Shown: positions 1 to 7,984 of the stretch, piece by piece
Layout of the letters: every line of letters starts with the position of its first letter
How positions within the stretch are numbered: the first letter of the stretch is position 1
NCBI RefSeq assembly: GCF_017565425.1
Contig: NZ_JAGEMK010000001.1
Span: 62,001-126,000 of the forward strand
DNA from: Actinotalea soli
Lineage (GTDB): Bacteria > Actinomycetota > Actinomycetes > Actinomycetales > Cellulomonadaceae
Reading direction: 5' to 3'
Length of the DNA stretch: 64,000 nt
Position numbers and translations under genes: made by a program
The notes under the pieces: model-generated
Told to the model about the DNA's origin: nothing
What the model saw: only the letters and a program-made list of their open reading frames with translations
The model's database searches: none

Positions 1-1
1 C

Positions 2-187
2 CACCGGGACCCCCTCCGCCTGGGGGAGAGGGCCTACCTCGCGGCGCTCCCCGGGATCCGCCGTGCGGTCGTGCCCCGAGCGGGGCACGACGTGAACACC
101 CACGCCCCCCGGGTGTTCAACCGGCTCCTGCTGGACGTCCTCGCCCAGGTGGCACCACGCGGGGGTGCCCTGGTCCCCGCCAGGTGA
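2..187 (+). CDS. alpha/beta hydrolase, C-terminal fragment (5' end outside window)
   Basis: An open frame enters from the left edge and stops with TGA at 185-187, giving 61 residues. The segment VVPRAGHDVNTHAP looks like the end of an alpha/beta-hydrolase fold, with the catalytic histidine in the AGHD motif followed by a C-terminal helix (VFNRLLLDVLAQV). The catalytic serine and acid are outside the window, so substrate and exact subfamily cannot be told. It ends 38 bases before the TetR operator palindrome, so it is probably not co-transcribed with the regulator. Confidence 0.6.
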   Translation, partial: HRDPLRLGERAYLAALPGIRRAVVPRAGHDVNTHAPRVFNRLLLDVLAQVAPRGGALVPAR

Positions 188-224
188 GGTCCTCGCCTGG
201 TGCTTGCCTGGAAGCCCTGGCCCT

Positions 225-251
225 CCACCATGTTAGTGACTAACATGGTGG
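225..251. promoter_or_regulatory. 27-bp perfect palindrome, probable TetR operator
   Basis: Two 13-base arms, CCACCATGTTAGT and ACTAACATGGTGG, flank a single central G at 238 with no mismatch. The right arm contains TAACAT (241-246), a -10-like box exactly 6 nt before the GTG start of the TetR gene at 253. A repressor bound here would cover the promoter. Length and symmetry fit a TetR-dimer site, so autoregulation of the downstream three-gene operon is inferred. Confidence 0.8.
241..246 (+). promoter_or_regulatory. -10 box (TAACAT) for leaderless tetR transcript
   Basis: TAACAT sits 6 nt before GTG 253, inside the operator palindrome. There is no room for a separate ribosome binding site, which supports a leaderless mRNA starting at the GTG. 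Confidence 0.5.
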
Positions 252-252
252 G

Positions 253-822
253 GTGACCTCGCGCACCGAGAGAACCAGGGCAGCGCTCCAGGGCGCTGCG
301 CTGCAGCTGTTCACCGAGCGAGGCTTCGACCACGTCACGGTCGAGGAGGTCGCTACCGCGGCCGGGGTCTCGCACATGACCTTCTTCCGGTACTTCCCGA
401 CCAAGGAGGCCGTGGTCCTGGACGACCCCTACGACCCGGTACTGGGCGATGCGGTGCGTGCCCAGCCCGCGGCGCTCAGCCCGCTCGAGCGGGTGCGCCG
501 TGCGCTGCTCATGGCATGGGGCACCCTGCCCGAGCCGGGCGAGGACGAGACCCGTGCCCGGGTCGCCCTCGTCGCCGGGCACGACGGCCTGCGGGCGAAG
601 GCCTGGGCCAACAACCAACGGACCCAGGACGTGCTCGCGGACGCTCTCGTCGAGGACGGGGTGCCGCCCCTCGAGGCACAGGTGGCAGCCGGGGCCTGCC
701 TCGGGGCGCTCATGGCTGCCCTGCTCGACTGGGGGGCCGGGGGCGAGGGCGGGCTGGGCGACCGGATCAGCTCGGCCCTCGGGCAGCTCGCCCCACCGCC
801 GATCGCGGAGGGTGTGCCGTGA
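253..822 (+). CDS. TetR/AcrR family transcriptional regulator
   Basis: This 189-residue protein has a TetR-type N-terminal DNA-binding domain at about residues 5-55. The segment VEEVATAAGVSHMTFFRYFPTK is the helix-turn-helix with its characteristic aromatic end, and the C-terminal ligand domain is divergent. The GTG start at 253 is chosen because a -10-like box lies 6 nt upstream. A perfect 27-bp palindrome directly before the start is the likely operator. The stop overlaps the start of the ABC ATPase gene (GTGA), so the regulator probably controls itself and the exporter in response to a transported compound. The ligand is unknown. Confidence 0.9.
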   Translation: MTSRTERTRAALQGAALQLFTERGFDHVTVEEVATAAGVSHMTFFRYFPTKEAVVLDDPYDPVLGDAVRAQPAALSPLERVRRALLMAWGTLPEPGEDETRARVALVAGHDGLRAKAWANNQRTQDVLADALVEDGVPPLEAQVAAGACLGALMAALLDWGAGGEGGLGDRISSALGQLAPPPIAEGVP

Positions 823-1604
823 GCGCCCAGGACGTCGTCCTCGAGGCCCGGGGGGTGACCCGCTCCTTCGGAGCCGAGGTGGCGGTCGAGGACCTCGACC
901 TGACCGTGCGAGCCGGCGAGGTGCACGCCCTCGTCGGTCTGAACGGTGCTGGGAAGACGACCCTGATGCGCCTGCTGCTCGGCATGCTCCGGTGCGACAG
1001 CGGGACGACGTGCCTGCGGGACGGGGACGCAGGACTGGTCGACGTCCGCCGTCTGCGGCCCCCGGCCTGGGCCTCGGTGGGGCACCTCGTGGAGACGCCG
1101 TTCACCTACGCCGAGCTGACCGTGCTCGAGACGGTCCGGTGCGCGGCGCGGCTGCACGGGCTCACGGCTGCGGAGGCCGGACCCGCGAGCCAGCAGATCA
1201 TCGGTGCCCTCGCCCTGGACCACTGGTCGGGACGCCGGACCGGCACCCTCTCGCTCGGCAACCGGCAGCGGGTCGGTCTCGCCTCGGCGATGGTCCACCG
1301 CCCCGGACTGCTGGTGCTCGACGAGCCCAGCAACGCCCTCGACCCCGCAGGGGTGCTGGTCGTGCGGCGCGAGATCCTCGACGCCGCCGGCCGCGGTGCC
1401 GCCGTGCTCGTCTCGAGCCACCACCTCGACGAGGTGGCCCGGATCGCCGACCGGATCACGGTGCTCCACCGGGGTCAGGTGGTCGGGACCCTGCCCCCCG
1501 ACGGTGCCGATCTCGAGCGCGCGTTCTTCGCGATGGTCTACGGCGCCGAGGCCGACGGGCACCTCGAGCTGCCCGGCGACCCCGCAGGACCGAGGAGGAC
1601 GTGA
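819..1604 (+). CDS. ABC-2 type transporter, ATP-binding protein
   Basis: The 261-residue ATPase subunit has Walker A GLNGAGKTT near residue 45, a signature LSLGNRQRVGLA in place of LSGGQ (a form common in this drug/antibiotic exporter class), Walker B LLVLDEP followed by the D-loop NALDP, and the H-loop SSHHL. GTG 819 overlaps the tetR stop by 4 bases; longer upstream in-frame extensions would run through tetR and are not credible. The next gene encodes the permease, one base overlapping. Family knowledge points to export of a small toxic compound or antibiotic; the substrate is not visible in the sequence. Confidence 0.9.
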   Translation: MSAQDVVLEARGVTRSFGAEVAVEDLDLTVRAGEVHALVGLNGAGKTTLMRLLLGMLRCDSGTTCLRDGDAGLVDVRRLRPPAWASVGHLVETPFTYAELTVLETVRCAARLHGLTAAEAGPASQQIIGALALDHWSGRRTGTLSLGNRQRVGLASAMVHRPGLLVLDEPSNALDPAGVLVVRREILDAAGRGAAVLVSSHHLDEVARIADRITVLHRGQVVGTLPPDGADLERAFFAMVYGAEADGHLELPGDPAGPRRT

Positions 1605-2371
1605 TGCGCGCAGCTCTCGCGGTCGAGACCCTCAAGCTCCGCAGGGCGACTGCTCCACGGGTCGCCGGCCTGGCCGTCGTGCTCGGCGTGCCGACGGTCA
1701 CCACGGGGTTCATCGCCGCCGCCGAGGCTGCGCCCACGAGCCAGCTCGCCCTCAAGGTCGCCCCGATGCTCGTCGGGGAGGGATGGGAGGCACAGCTCGC
1801 GATGGTCGGTCAGATCCTCTCGGTGGCGATGCTCCTGTCTGCCGGGGTCGTGGCCGCCTGGGTCTACGGACGCGAGCACGTCGACGGGACGATCGGCGGG
1901 CTCTACGCGGTGCCCGTGCGACGACGTGAGGTCGCGGTGGCCAAGGCCGTGGTCCTCGTGGCGTGGGGGGTGCTCGTCCTGCTCGCGACCCTCGCCGTCA
2001 GTCTCGCGGCCGGCGCTGCCCTCGGTCACGGCGGGCTCGACGACGCCGCGACGGTCGCCCTGGGTCGCGCGGTCCTCGTCGGGCTCCTGACCGTCCTCCT
2101 GGCCCTTCCCGTCGGGACAGCGGCCCACCTGCTGCGCGGGTACCTGCCCGGTATCGGTGTGCTCCTCGCGGTCGTCGTGGTGACGCAGGTGGTCACCGTC
2201 GCCGGTGCTGGTGCCTGGTTCCCCTACGCGGCCCCGGGGATGTGGGCGGGGATGGGCGGGCCGGAGCTCGCCGAGGCTGTGCTGCCCGTGCAGCTCGCCC
2301 TCCCGGCGCCTGTCGCTCTCGGAGGGGTTCTGCTGGCGGCCGGGTGGTCCGAGCGCGCCGAGGTGCGGTGA
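1604..2371 (+). CDS. ABC-2 type transporter, permease protein
   Basis: The 255-residue membrane protein has about six hydrophobic segments (for example VAGLAVVLGVPTVTTGFIAA and LLAVVVVTQVVTVAGAGAW) and no ATPase motifs, as expected for an ABC-2 permease partner. ATG 1604 overlaps the ATPase stop TGA by one base, so translation is coupled. The N-terminal MRAALAVETLKLRRA is the usual cytoplasmic ABC-2 start with an E-x-x-K-L-R-R motif. It completes the TetR-controlled export operon. Transport direction is inferred from the family. Confidence 0.85.
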   Translation: MRAALAVETLKLRRATAPRVAGLAVVLGVPTVTTGFIAAAEAAPTSQLALKVAPMLVGEGWEAQLAMVGQILSVAMLLSAGVVAAWVYGREHVDGTIGGLYAVPVRRREVAVAKAVVLVAWGVLVLLATLAVSLAAGAALGHGGLDDAATVALGRAVLVGLLTVLLALPVGTAAHLLRGYLPGIGVLLAVVVVTQVVTVAGAGAWFPYAAPGMWAGMGGPELAEAVLPVQLALPAPVALGGVLLAAGWSERAEVR

Positions 2372-2468
2372 CGGGTCGGCCCGCGGCTGAGCAGGGGTGT
2401 GACGAGCGTCGCTGTGACGTCGGTCGCTCCTGTCCCGATATTCGCTGGGGTCGCCGGGACGGGCGGCC

Positions 2469-2474
2469 TAGCGT
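2469..2474 (+). promoter_or_regulatory. candidate -10 box (TAGCGT) for the PASTA lipoprotein gene
   Basis: TAGCGT matches the TANNNT consensus seen before many genes here. Transcription from about 2481 would give a 5' leader of roughly 115 nt before GTG 2595. The leader is G/C-rich and may fold, but I could not assign it to a known riboswitch. Confidence 0.4.
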
Positions 2475-2594
2475 GGCAGGAGCCGACCCCGGTGAACAGC
2501 TGGGAGAGCGGGGGCTCACGGGTCCCTCGGCGCGTCAGGGGAGCGGTTCCACCAGCGACCCTCCCACAAGGTCGACATGCCCCAGGAGGGCTTT

Positions 2595-2957
2595 GTGAAG
2601 AAGGCATCTGTCCGGGTCGGCGCTGCGGCGCTGGCCGCGAGCGTCGTTCTCCTCACCGCTGCGTGCAGCAGCGACGAGACCGAGAACGAGGCCACCGAGC
2701 CTGCGCAGGAGCAGGAGCAGGAGCAGCAGGAGGACGTCGCGGAGGGCCCCACCGAGGTCCCTGACGTGACCGTGCTCATCCTCGAGACCGCGCAGAGCAA
2801 CCTCGCCGCCCTCGGCCTCGAGATCGAGGTCGTCGACGCCGACGGCGCGGCCGTCGCGGCCGAGGACCCCACGCAGTACATCGTGACCGACCAGGACCCG
2901 GCCGAGGGCACGGTCGAGGCCGGCGACGTCGTGACCCTCACGGTGCGCGAGCGCTGA
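2595..2957 (+). CDS. PASTA-domain lipoprotein
   Basis: The 120-residue precursor has a lipoprotein signal peptide (KKASVRVGAAALAASVVLLTAAC) with lipobox TAAC and lipidated Cys24. An acidic EQEQEQ linker follows, then one PASTA domain from PDVTVLILETAQ to GDVVTLTV. PASTA domains bind peptidoglycan or muropeptides when attached to kinases or penicillin-binding proteins; here there is only one domain and no kinase. GTG 2595 is preferred over ATG 2577 because AGGAGG (2584-2589) lies 5 nt before it. Function is inferred as an envelope-associated binding protein. Confidence 0.8.
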   Translation: MKKASVRVGAAALAASVVLLTAACSSDETENEATEPAQEQEQEQQEDVAEGPTEVPDVTVLILETAQSNLAALGLEIEVVDADGAAVAAEDPTQYIVTDQDPAEGTVEAGDVVTLTVRER

Positions 2958-2969
2958 CCTGAGGACCAC

Positions 2970-3008
2970 GTCCCGGTCCGTCTACCCCCGGGGTGGGCGG
3001 ACCGGGAC
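2970..3008. terminator. bidirectional hairpin terminator
   Basis: An 11-bp perfect stem, GTCCCGGTCCG with CGGACCGGGAC, encloses a further complementary CTACCCC/GGGGTGG. It sits between the convergent PASTA and fructosamine kinase-like genes. No T-tract follows, as is common in high-GC actinobacteria. Confidence 0.7.
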
Positions 3009-3054
3009 CCTGGTCGGCCCGGCTGCCGTCCCGGTGCCCCCGACGACAGGTCGG

Positions 3055-3819
3055 TCAGAGGTAGCGGTCCACGAGCCGGACCAGCTGGTCCCGGTAGGAG
3101 CCGCCGAACAGCACGGCGTGCATGCCCACCGGGTAGATCTGGTGCAGCCCCAGGAGGTCGCGCCAGCCGGTGGGCAGCGGCCACTCCTCCTCGTACGCGG
3201 CGAGCACCTCCCCGAGGTGGGGCAGCCCGAAGAGCTCGAGCATCGCGAGGTCGCTCAGACGGTGACCCCCGTGCGCGGCAGGGTCGATCAGGGTCGCGCC
3301 CTGGGCGGTCCACATCACGTTCCCCGACCACAGGTCCCCGTGCAGCCGCGACGGCGGGTCGTCGTCCTCGCCGAGCCCCTCGCGCAGACGCTCGGTGAGC
3401 CTGTCCAGGCGCCCTGCGAGACTCGAGCCGAGGGCGCCCTGGGCGTCGAGGTGGTCCCGGAGCGGCAGGACGCGCCCCTCGGCGTGGGCCAGGCCCCAGC
3501 GGGGCCACCGTCCCAGGGTGAGCGGGTACGGGTCCGAGAGCGGACCGAAGAAGCCGTCACCCACCCAGCCCTCGGGCGGGCAGCCGAAGTCCGCGGCACC
3601 GGCAGCGTGGGTCCGGGCGAGCCCGCGGCCCAGCTCCCGGGCGTGCTCGACGGTCGGTGAGGTGGGGACGAGGGCCTCGAGGTCGAGGCCGTGCACGTCA
3701 GCGCTCAGGACCTCGACCACCCGGGCCCCGCCCGAGGCCGCGAGCCACCGCAGGCCCGCGGCCTCGCAGGCGAAGAACCCGGAGGGTGCCGTCGCTCGTT
3801 CCTTGCGGTAGATCTGCAT
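3055..3819 (-). CDS. fructosamine kinase family protein (aminoglycoside-phosphotransferase fold)
   Basis: The 254-residue kinase-like protein has the phosphotransferase catalytic loop HGDLWSGN (His160-Asn167), followed by the metal-binding Asp in LIDPAAHGG (Asp179) and an N-terminal Lys in YRKER. The family phosphorylates sugar moieties of glycated amines (fructosamines and ribulosamines) and so helps deglycation; this particular substrate is inferred. A GTG at 3891 would add 24 residues without family similarity, so ATG 3819 with a purine-rich GGTGGGATGG upstream is preferred. It is convergent with the PASTA gene and divergent from alanine dehydrogenase. Confidence 0.85.
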   Translation of the reverse strand: MQIYRKERATAPSGFFACEAAGLRWLAASGGARVVEVLSADVHGLDLEALVPTSPTVEHARELGRGLARTHAAGAADFGCPPEGWVGDGFFGPLSDPYPLTLGRWPRWGLAHAEGRVLPLRDHLDAQGALGSSLAGRLDRLTERLREGLGEDDDPPSRLHGDLWSGNVMWTAQGATLIDPAAHGGHRLSDLAMLELFGLPHLGEVLAAYEEEWPLPTGWRDLLGLHQIYPVGMHAVLFGGSYRDQLVRLVDRYL

Positions 3820-3969
3820 GGACCCATCCCACCAGGACGTGCGGTCGGCTGCCGTGCCGGAGGGGCGACCGGCCGCGCGTGTTGCGGTCACGTGACATCC
3901 GCGTCCAGCACTGTCCTCGCACCTCCCGACGTGCGATTCTCACCAGATGGACATCGAGTGGAGGAGCGC

Positions 3970-5082
3970 ATGAGGGTCGGGGTCCCGTCCGAGGTCAAGA
4001 ACCACGAGTATCGGGTCGCGCTGACCCCCGCGGGTGTCCACGCCCTCGTGGGGGCGGGGCACGAGGTGCTCGTCCAGAGCGGCGCAGGTCGAGGCTCGGC
4101 CCTGGACGACGAGGAGTACGTCTCGGCCGGGGCCCGGATCGTGCCTGCCGCCGAGGACGCCTGGGCAGCCGAGCTCGTCTGCAAGGTCAAGGAGCCGGTC
4201 GAGAGCGAGTACCAGTACCTGCGCGCCGACCAGGTCCTCTTCACCTTCCTGCACCTCGCCGCCAGCCGTCCCTGCACGGACGCCCTCCTCGCCGCGGGCA
4301 CCACGGCCATCGCCTACGAGACGGTCGAGGCCCCCGACGGGTCGCTCCCGCTGCTCGCCCCGATGAGCGAGGTCGCCGGTCGTCTGGCCACGCAGGTCGG
4401 CGCGTACCACCTGCTGTCGAGCGCCGGCGGACGGGGGGTGCTGCCGGGCGGTGTGCCCGGGGTGGCCCCGGGCAGCGTCGTCGTCATCGGGGGTGGCACC
4501 GCCGGCCGTCACGCCGCGGACATCGCCGTCGGGCTGCGTGCGGACGTGACCGTCCTGGACGTGGACCTGCCACGCCTGCGGGAGCTCGACGCCGCGTACG
4601 GGGGGAGGGTCCGCACGGTGGCGTCGAGCGCCTACGCGATCGAGCGGGCGGTCCTCGCCGCCGACCTCGTGATCGGCGCGGTCCTGGTGCCCGGCCGCAG
4701 GGCCCCGCACCTGGTCTCGAACGAGCTCGTGAGCCGCATGCGCGCAGGATCAGTCCTGGTCGACGTCGCCGTCGACCAGGGGGGCTGCTTCGAGGACACC
4801 CGACCCACGACCCATGACGACCCGACCTTCCCCGTGCACGGCTCCGTCATGTACTGCGTCGCCAACATGCCCGGGGTCGTGCCCGTGACCTCGACGCACG
4901 CCCTCACGGCGGTGACGCTGCCCTACCTGCAGGCCCTGGCCTCCTCCGGCTGGCGACGCGCGGTCGAGGAGGACCCTGCCCTGGCTGCCGGTCTCACCAC
5001 CCACGCCGGTGCCCTGCTGCACCACGGGGTGGCCGAGGCCCACGGTCTGCGCGCCGCGGCGCGGGCCGAGGCCCTCACCTGA
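3970..5082 (+). CDS. ald: alanine dehydrogenase
   Basis: This 370-residue protein is full length for NAD-dependent alanine dehydrogenase, which interconverts L-alanine with pyruvate and ammonia. It starts with the family motif MRVGVPSEVKNHEYRVALTP. Next come the substrate Lys in VCKVKEP and His in FLHLAA, the Rossmann motif VVVIGGGTAGRHAADIA, and the DVAVDQGGCFE stretch near the C terminus. ATG 3970 is preceded by GGAG at 3963-3966. The gene looks monocistronic; the fructosamine kinase-like gene diverges upstream. Confidence 0.95.
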   Translation: MRVGVPSEVKNHEYRVALTPAGVHALVGAGHEVLVQSGAGRGSALDDEEYVSAGARIVPAAEDAWAAELVCKVKEPVESEYQYLRADQVLFTFLHLAASRPCTDALLAAGTTAIAYETVEAPDGSLPLLAPMSEVAGRLATQVGAYHLLSSAGGRGVLPGGVPGVAPGSVVVIGGGTAGRHAADIAVGLRADVTVLDVDLPRLRELDAAYGGRVRTVASSAYAIERAVLAADLVIGAVLVPGRRAPHLVSNELVSRMRAGSVLVDVAVDQGGCFEDTRPTTHDDPTFPVHGSVMYCVANMPGVVPVTSTHALTAVTLPYLQALASSGWRRAVEEDPALAAGLTTHAGALLHHGVAEAHGLRAAARAEALT

Positions 5083-5142
5083 CCGAGGTCCTCGGCGACC
5101 GGGTCGCCCCGAATTCGCCTGCGGCCGCCGCGCAGCGCGTCC

Positions 5143-5148
5143 TAGGGT
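5143..5148 (+). promoter_or_regulatory. -10 box (TAGGGT), leaderless start of acetyltransferase
   Basis: TAGGGT is 7 nt before ATG 5156 and there is no ribosome binding site. It decides the start between ATG 5156 and the in-frame GTG 5147, which lies inside the box. Confidence 0.6.
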
Positions 5149-5155
5149 GACCGGC

Positions 5156-5833
5156 ATGCTCGAGCTCTGCGACGACCGACTCCTGCTGACGGTGCCGACC
5201 GAGGAGGACCTCGACGACATCACCGCGGCCTGCCAGGACCCGGAGGTCGCGCGGTGGACCACGGTCCCCGCCCCGTACACCCGTGAGCACGCCCGGGGCT
5301 TCGTGCGGGACATGGTCCTGCCGGGGTGGGAGCAGGGCACCAGCGAGGTGTGGGCCCTCCGGGGGCGTGCCACCACGCGCACACCTGGGGACGCACCCGC
5401 TGACCTGACACCGGTCCGGGGGATGCTCGGCATGGTGGGCCTGCACGGGATCGCCGACGGCGAGGCAGAGCTCGGCTACTGGACGGCCCCCTGGGCGCGC
5501 GGCCAGGGGCTGATGACCCGGGCCGCGGCGATCGTGGTCGAGCACGCCTTCGCCGACCTGGATCTCGTCCGCCTCACGTGGCACGCCTACGTGGGGAACT
5601 GGCCCTCACGACGAGTCGCGTGGCGGCTGGGTTTCCAGGTGGAGGGGACCCTGCGCGCCCACGGCCTGCAGCGGGGGGAGCGGATCGACTCGTGGGCCGC
5701 GACGTTGCTGCGTGACGACCCTCGGCAGCCCGCAGAACCCTGGCCCGCGGAGGCCCCGGCGGACGGCCGTGCCGTGCCGATCGCCGCCTCGCGTCGGTAC
5801 CCGGTGCCGTCTCGCGAGAGGATGGCCCGATGA
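5156..5833 (+). CDS. GNAT family N-acetyltransferase (RimJ/RimL type)
   Basis: The 225-residue protein begins LELCDDRLLLTVPTEEDLDDI, typical of the RimJ/RimL-like acetyltransferases. It has the acetyl-CoA pyrophosphate-binding motif ARGQGLMTRAA and the later NWPSRRVAWRLGF segment seen in ribosomal-protein alanine acetyltransferases. About 40 residues after the domain are Pro/Arg-rich tail. The stop overlaps the M3 peptidase ATG by 4 bases, so the two genes are translationally coupled. The acceptor is unknown; protein N-termini or a small amine are both possible. Confidence 0.85.
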   Translation: MLELCDDRLLLTVPTEEDLDDITAACQDPEVARWTTVPAPYTREHARGFVRDMVLPGWEQGTSEVWALRGRATTRTPGDAPADLTPVRGMLGMVGLHGIADGEAELGYWTAPWARGQGLMTRAAAIVVEHAFADLDLVRLTWHAYVGNWPSRRVAWRLGFQVEGTLRAHGLQRGERIDSWAATLLRDDPRQPAEPWPAEAPADGRAVPIAASRRYPVPSRERMAR

Positions 5834-7902
5834 CGACCGCGACCCTCGATCCCACGAACCCGTTCGCGCAGCCCTCCGCGCTGCCGTACGGGCTGCCCGA
5901 CTTCGCCGCGATCCGGGACGAGCACTACCTGCCCGCCTTCGAGGCCGGGATGGTCGCCGAGCGGGCCGAGGTCGAGGCGATCCTCAGCTCTGCGGAGGAT
6001 CCCACCGAGGAGAACCTCCTGCTCGCCCTCGAGCGGTCCGGTGCGCTGCTGGACCGTGTGTCGATGGTCTTCTTCAACCGTACGAGCGCCGACGCCAGCC
6101 CCGAGCTCGACGAGCTCGAGGAGCGTCTCGCCCCCCGCCTGGCCGCCCACCACGACGCGATCTACCTCGACCCCCGCCTCCACACCCGGCTCGAGGCGCT
6201 GCACGCTGCGGTCGAGGCCGGCACCCAGGAGCTGGCACCGGACGCGGCATGGCTGCTGCACACCCTGCGCCTGGACGTGCAGCGCGCCGGCGCCGGGGCC
6301 CGCCCCGAGGTCCAGGCCGAGATCCGCGAGCTCAACGGGCGTCTGACGAGCCTCGAGACCTCGTTCGGCCGACACCTGCTCGCCGACACCAACGCGGCTG
6401 CCGTCCTCGTCGAGGACCGTGCCGAGCTCGACGGCCTCGCCGAGGGCACGATCGCGGCAGCCCGCCAGGCTGCCCAGGACCGCGGCCACGAGAGCGGGTA
6501 CCTGCTCGAGCTGTCGTTGTTCAGCACCCAGCCCGTGCTCGCGGCGCTCACCGACCGCGGGCTCCGCCGTCGGGTGCACGAGGCCTCGGTGACCCGCGGC
6601 GCCCACGGTGGTGCCCATGACACTCGCACGACCCTGCTCGAGCTCGCCGGGCTGCGCGCCCGGCGGGCCGAGCTGCTCGGCTTCGAGCACCACGCGGCGT
6701 ACGTCGCAGCCGACTCGACCGCACGCACCACCGAGGCGGTCGACGAGATCCTCGGACGGCTGGCCCCGGCCGCGGCGGCCAACGCCCGCGCCGAGGCGGC
6801 CGACCTCGAGGCCGCGCTGCAGGTCGACGAGCCGGACGCGACCCTCGAGGCCTGGGACTGGCCCTTCTACGCCGAGCGCCTCCGCCAGGAGCGCTACGCG
6901 CTGGACGACGCCGCCCTGCGGCCCTACCTGGAGCTCGAGCGGGTGGTCCGGGAGGGCGTCTTCCACGCAGCGACCGCGCTGTACGGGATCACCTTCACCG
7001 ACCGCCCGGACCTGCCGGGCTACCACCCCGACGTCCGGGTCTTCGAGGTGCACGACGCCGACGGGACGGGCCTGGGCCTCTTCCTGGCCGACTGGTACAC
7101 CCGCGAGTCCAAGCGCGGGGGCGCGTGGATGAACAACCTCGTCGACCAGAGCACGCTCCTCGAGGAGCGACCCGTGGTGGTCAACAACCTCAACATCCCC
7201 AAGCCCCCCGCGGGCGAGCCGACGCTGCTGGCCTGGGACGAGGTCATCACGCTGTTCCACGAGTTCGGCCACGCCCTGCACGGCCTGCTCTCGGACGTGC
7301 GGCTCCCCTCGCAGTCCGGGACCGAGGTGCCCCGAGACTTCGTGGAGTACCCGTCGCAGGTCAACGAGATGTGGGCCTGGGAGCCGAGCGTGCTGCAGCG
7401 CTACGCGGTCCATCACGAGACGGGTGAGCCGATGCCCGAGGAGTGGGTCGAGACGATGCTCGCCTCGCGCCAGTTCAACGAGGGCTTCGCCACCACGGAG
7501 TACCTGGCCGCGGCCCTCCTGGACCAGGCCTGGCACCAGATGACCCCCGAGGAGGTGCCCACCGACGTCTCCGAGGTCGAGGAGTTCGAGGCGCGGTCGT
7601 TGCACGTCGCGGGGATCGCCGTGCACGGGGTGACGCCGCGCTACCGGACGACGTACTTCAACCACGTCTTCGGCGGGGGGTACGCCGCGGCGTACTACTC
7701 CTACATCTGGTCCGAGGTGCTCGACGCCGACACGGTCGAGTGGTTCACCGAGAACGGCGGCCTGAGCCGGGAGAACGGCGACCGCTTCCGTCGGGTCCTG
7801 CTGGCCCGTGGCGGGTCGGGCGACCCGATGGACGCCTTCCGCGAGCTGCGCGGCCAGGAGCCGAGCATCGAGCCCCTCCTGGCCCGGCGCGGCCTGGGCT
7901 GA
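5830..7902 (+). CDS. M3 family metallopeptidase (oligopeptidase A / Dcp type)
   Basis: The 690-residue protein matches the usual length of bacterial M3 zinc oligopeptidases. The zinc site HEFGHALH is at residues 477-484 (His477, Glu478, His481). Supporting stretches are GGAWMNNLVDQS before it and DFVEYPSQVNEMWAWEP after it, which carries the third zinc ligand. These cytoplasmic enzymes degrade short peptides, a plausible sink for proteasome products. No signal peptide is present. ATG 5830 overlaps the acetyltransferase stop (ATGA). Confidence 0.95.
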   Translation: MTTATLDPTNPFAQPSALPYGLPDFAAIRDEHYLPAFEAGMVAERAEVEAILSSAEDPTEENLLLALERSGALLDRVSMVFFNRTSADASPELDELEERLAPRLAAHHDAIYLDPRLHTRLEALHAAVEAGTQELAPDAAWLLHTLRLDVQRAGAGARPEVQAEIRELNGRLTSLETSFGRHLLADTNAAAVLVEDRAELDGLAEGTIAAARQAAQDRGHESGYLLELSLFSTQPVLAALTDRGLRRRVHEASVTRGAHGGAHDTRTTLLELAGLRARRAELLGFEHHAAYVAADSTARTTEAVDEILGRLAPAAAANARAEAADLEAALQVDEPDATLEAWDWPFYAERLRQERYALDDAALRPYLELERVVREGVFHAATALYGITFTDRPDLPGYHPDVRVFEVHDADGTGLGLFLADWYTRESKRGGAWMNNLVDQSTLLEERPVVVNNLNIPKPPAGEPTLLAWDEVITLFHEFGHALHGLLSDVRLPSQSGTEVPRDFVEYPSQVNEMWAWEPSVLQRYAVHHETGEPMPEEWVETMLASRQFNEGFATTEYLAAALLDQAWHQMTPEEVPTDVSEVEEFEARSLHVAGIAVHGVTPRYRTTYFNHVFGGGYAAAYYSYIWSEVLDADTVEWFTENGGLSRENGDRFRRVLLARGGSGDPMDAFRELRGQEPSIEPLLARRGLG

Positions 7903-7916
7903 GGGCCGCCCAGCGT

Positions 7917-7939
7917 CGGCGGGGCGCGCTCGCCCGCCG
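7917..7939 (+). terminator. candidate hairpin terminator after the M3 peptidase gene
   Basis: CGGCGGG (7917-7923) pairs perfectly with CCCGCCG (7933-7939) across a 9-nt loop, 14 nt after the stop codon. No T-tract is present. Confidence 0.45.
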
Positions 7940-7971
7940 CTCCGGGGCGTGGGGAGGGGCGCGGGGCCCGG

Positions 7972-7977
7972 TAGCGT
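7972..7977 (+). promoter_or_regulatory. -10 box (TAGCGT), leaderless start of M20 peptidase
   Basis: TAGCGT lies 7 nt before ATG 7985 and there is no Shine-Dalgarno sequence between them. Confidence 0.6.
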
Positions 7978-7984
7978 GGCGCCC

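Noticed and set aside
2475-2594. Possible c-di-AMP (ydaO-type) riboswitch before the PASTA lipoprotein gene
   Set aside because: The leader is about 115 nt and G/C-rich, and cell-wall genes are typical targets, but I could not match the conserved core bases or the paired stems.
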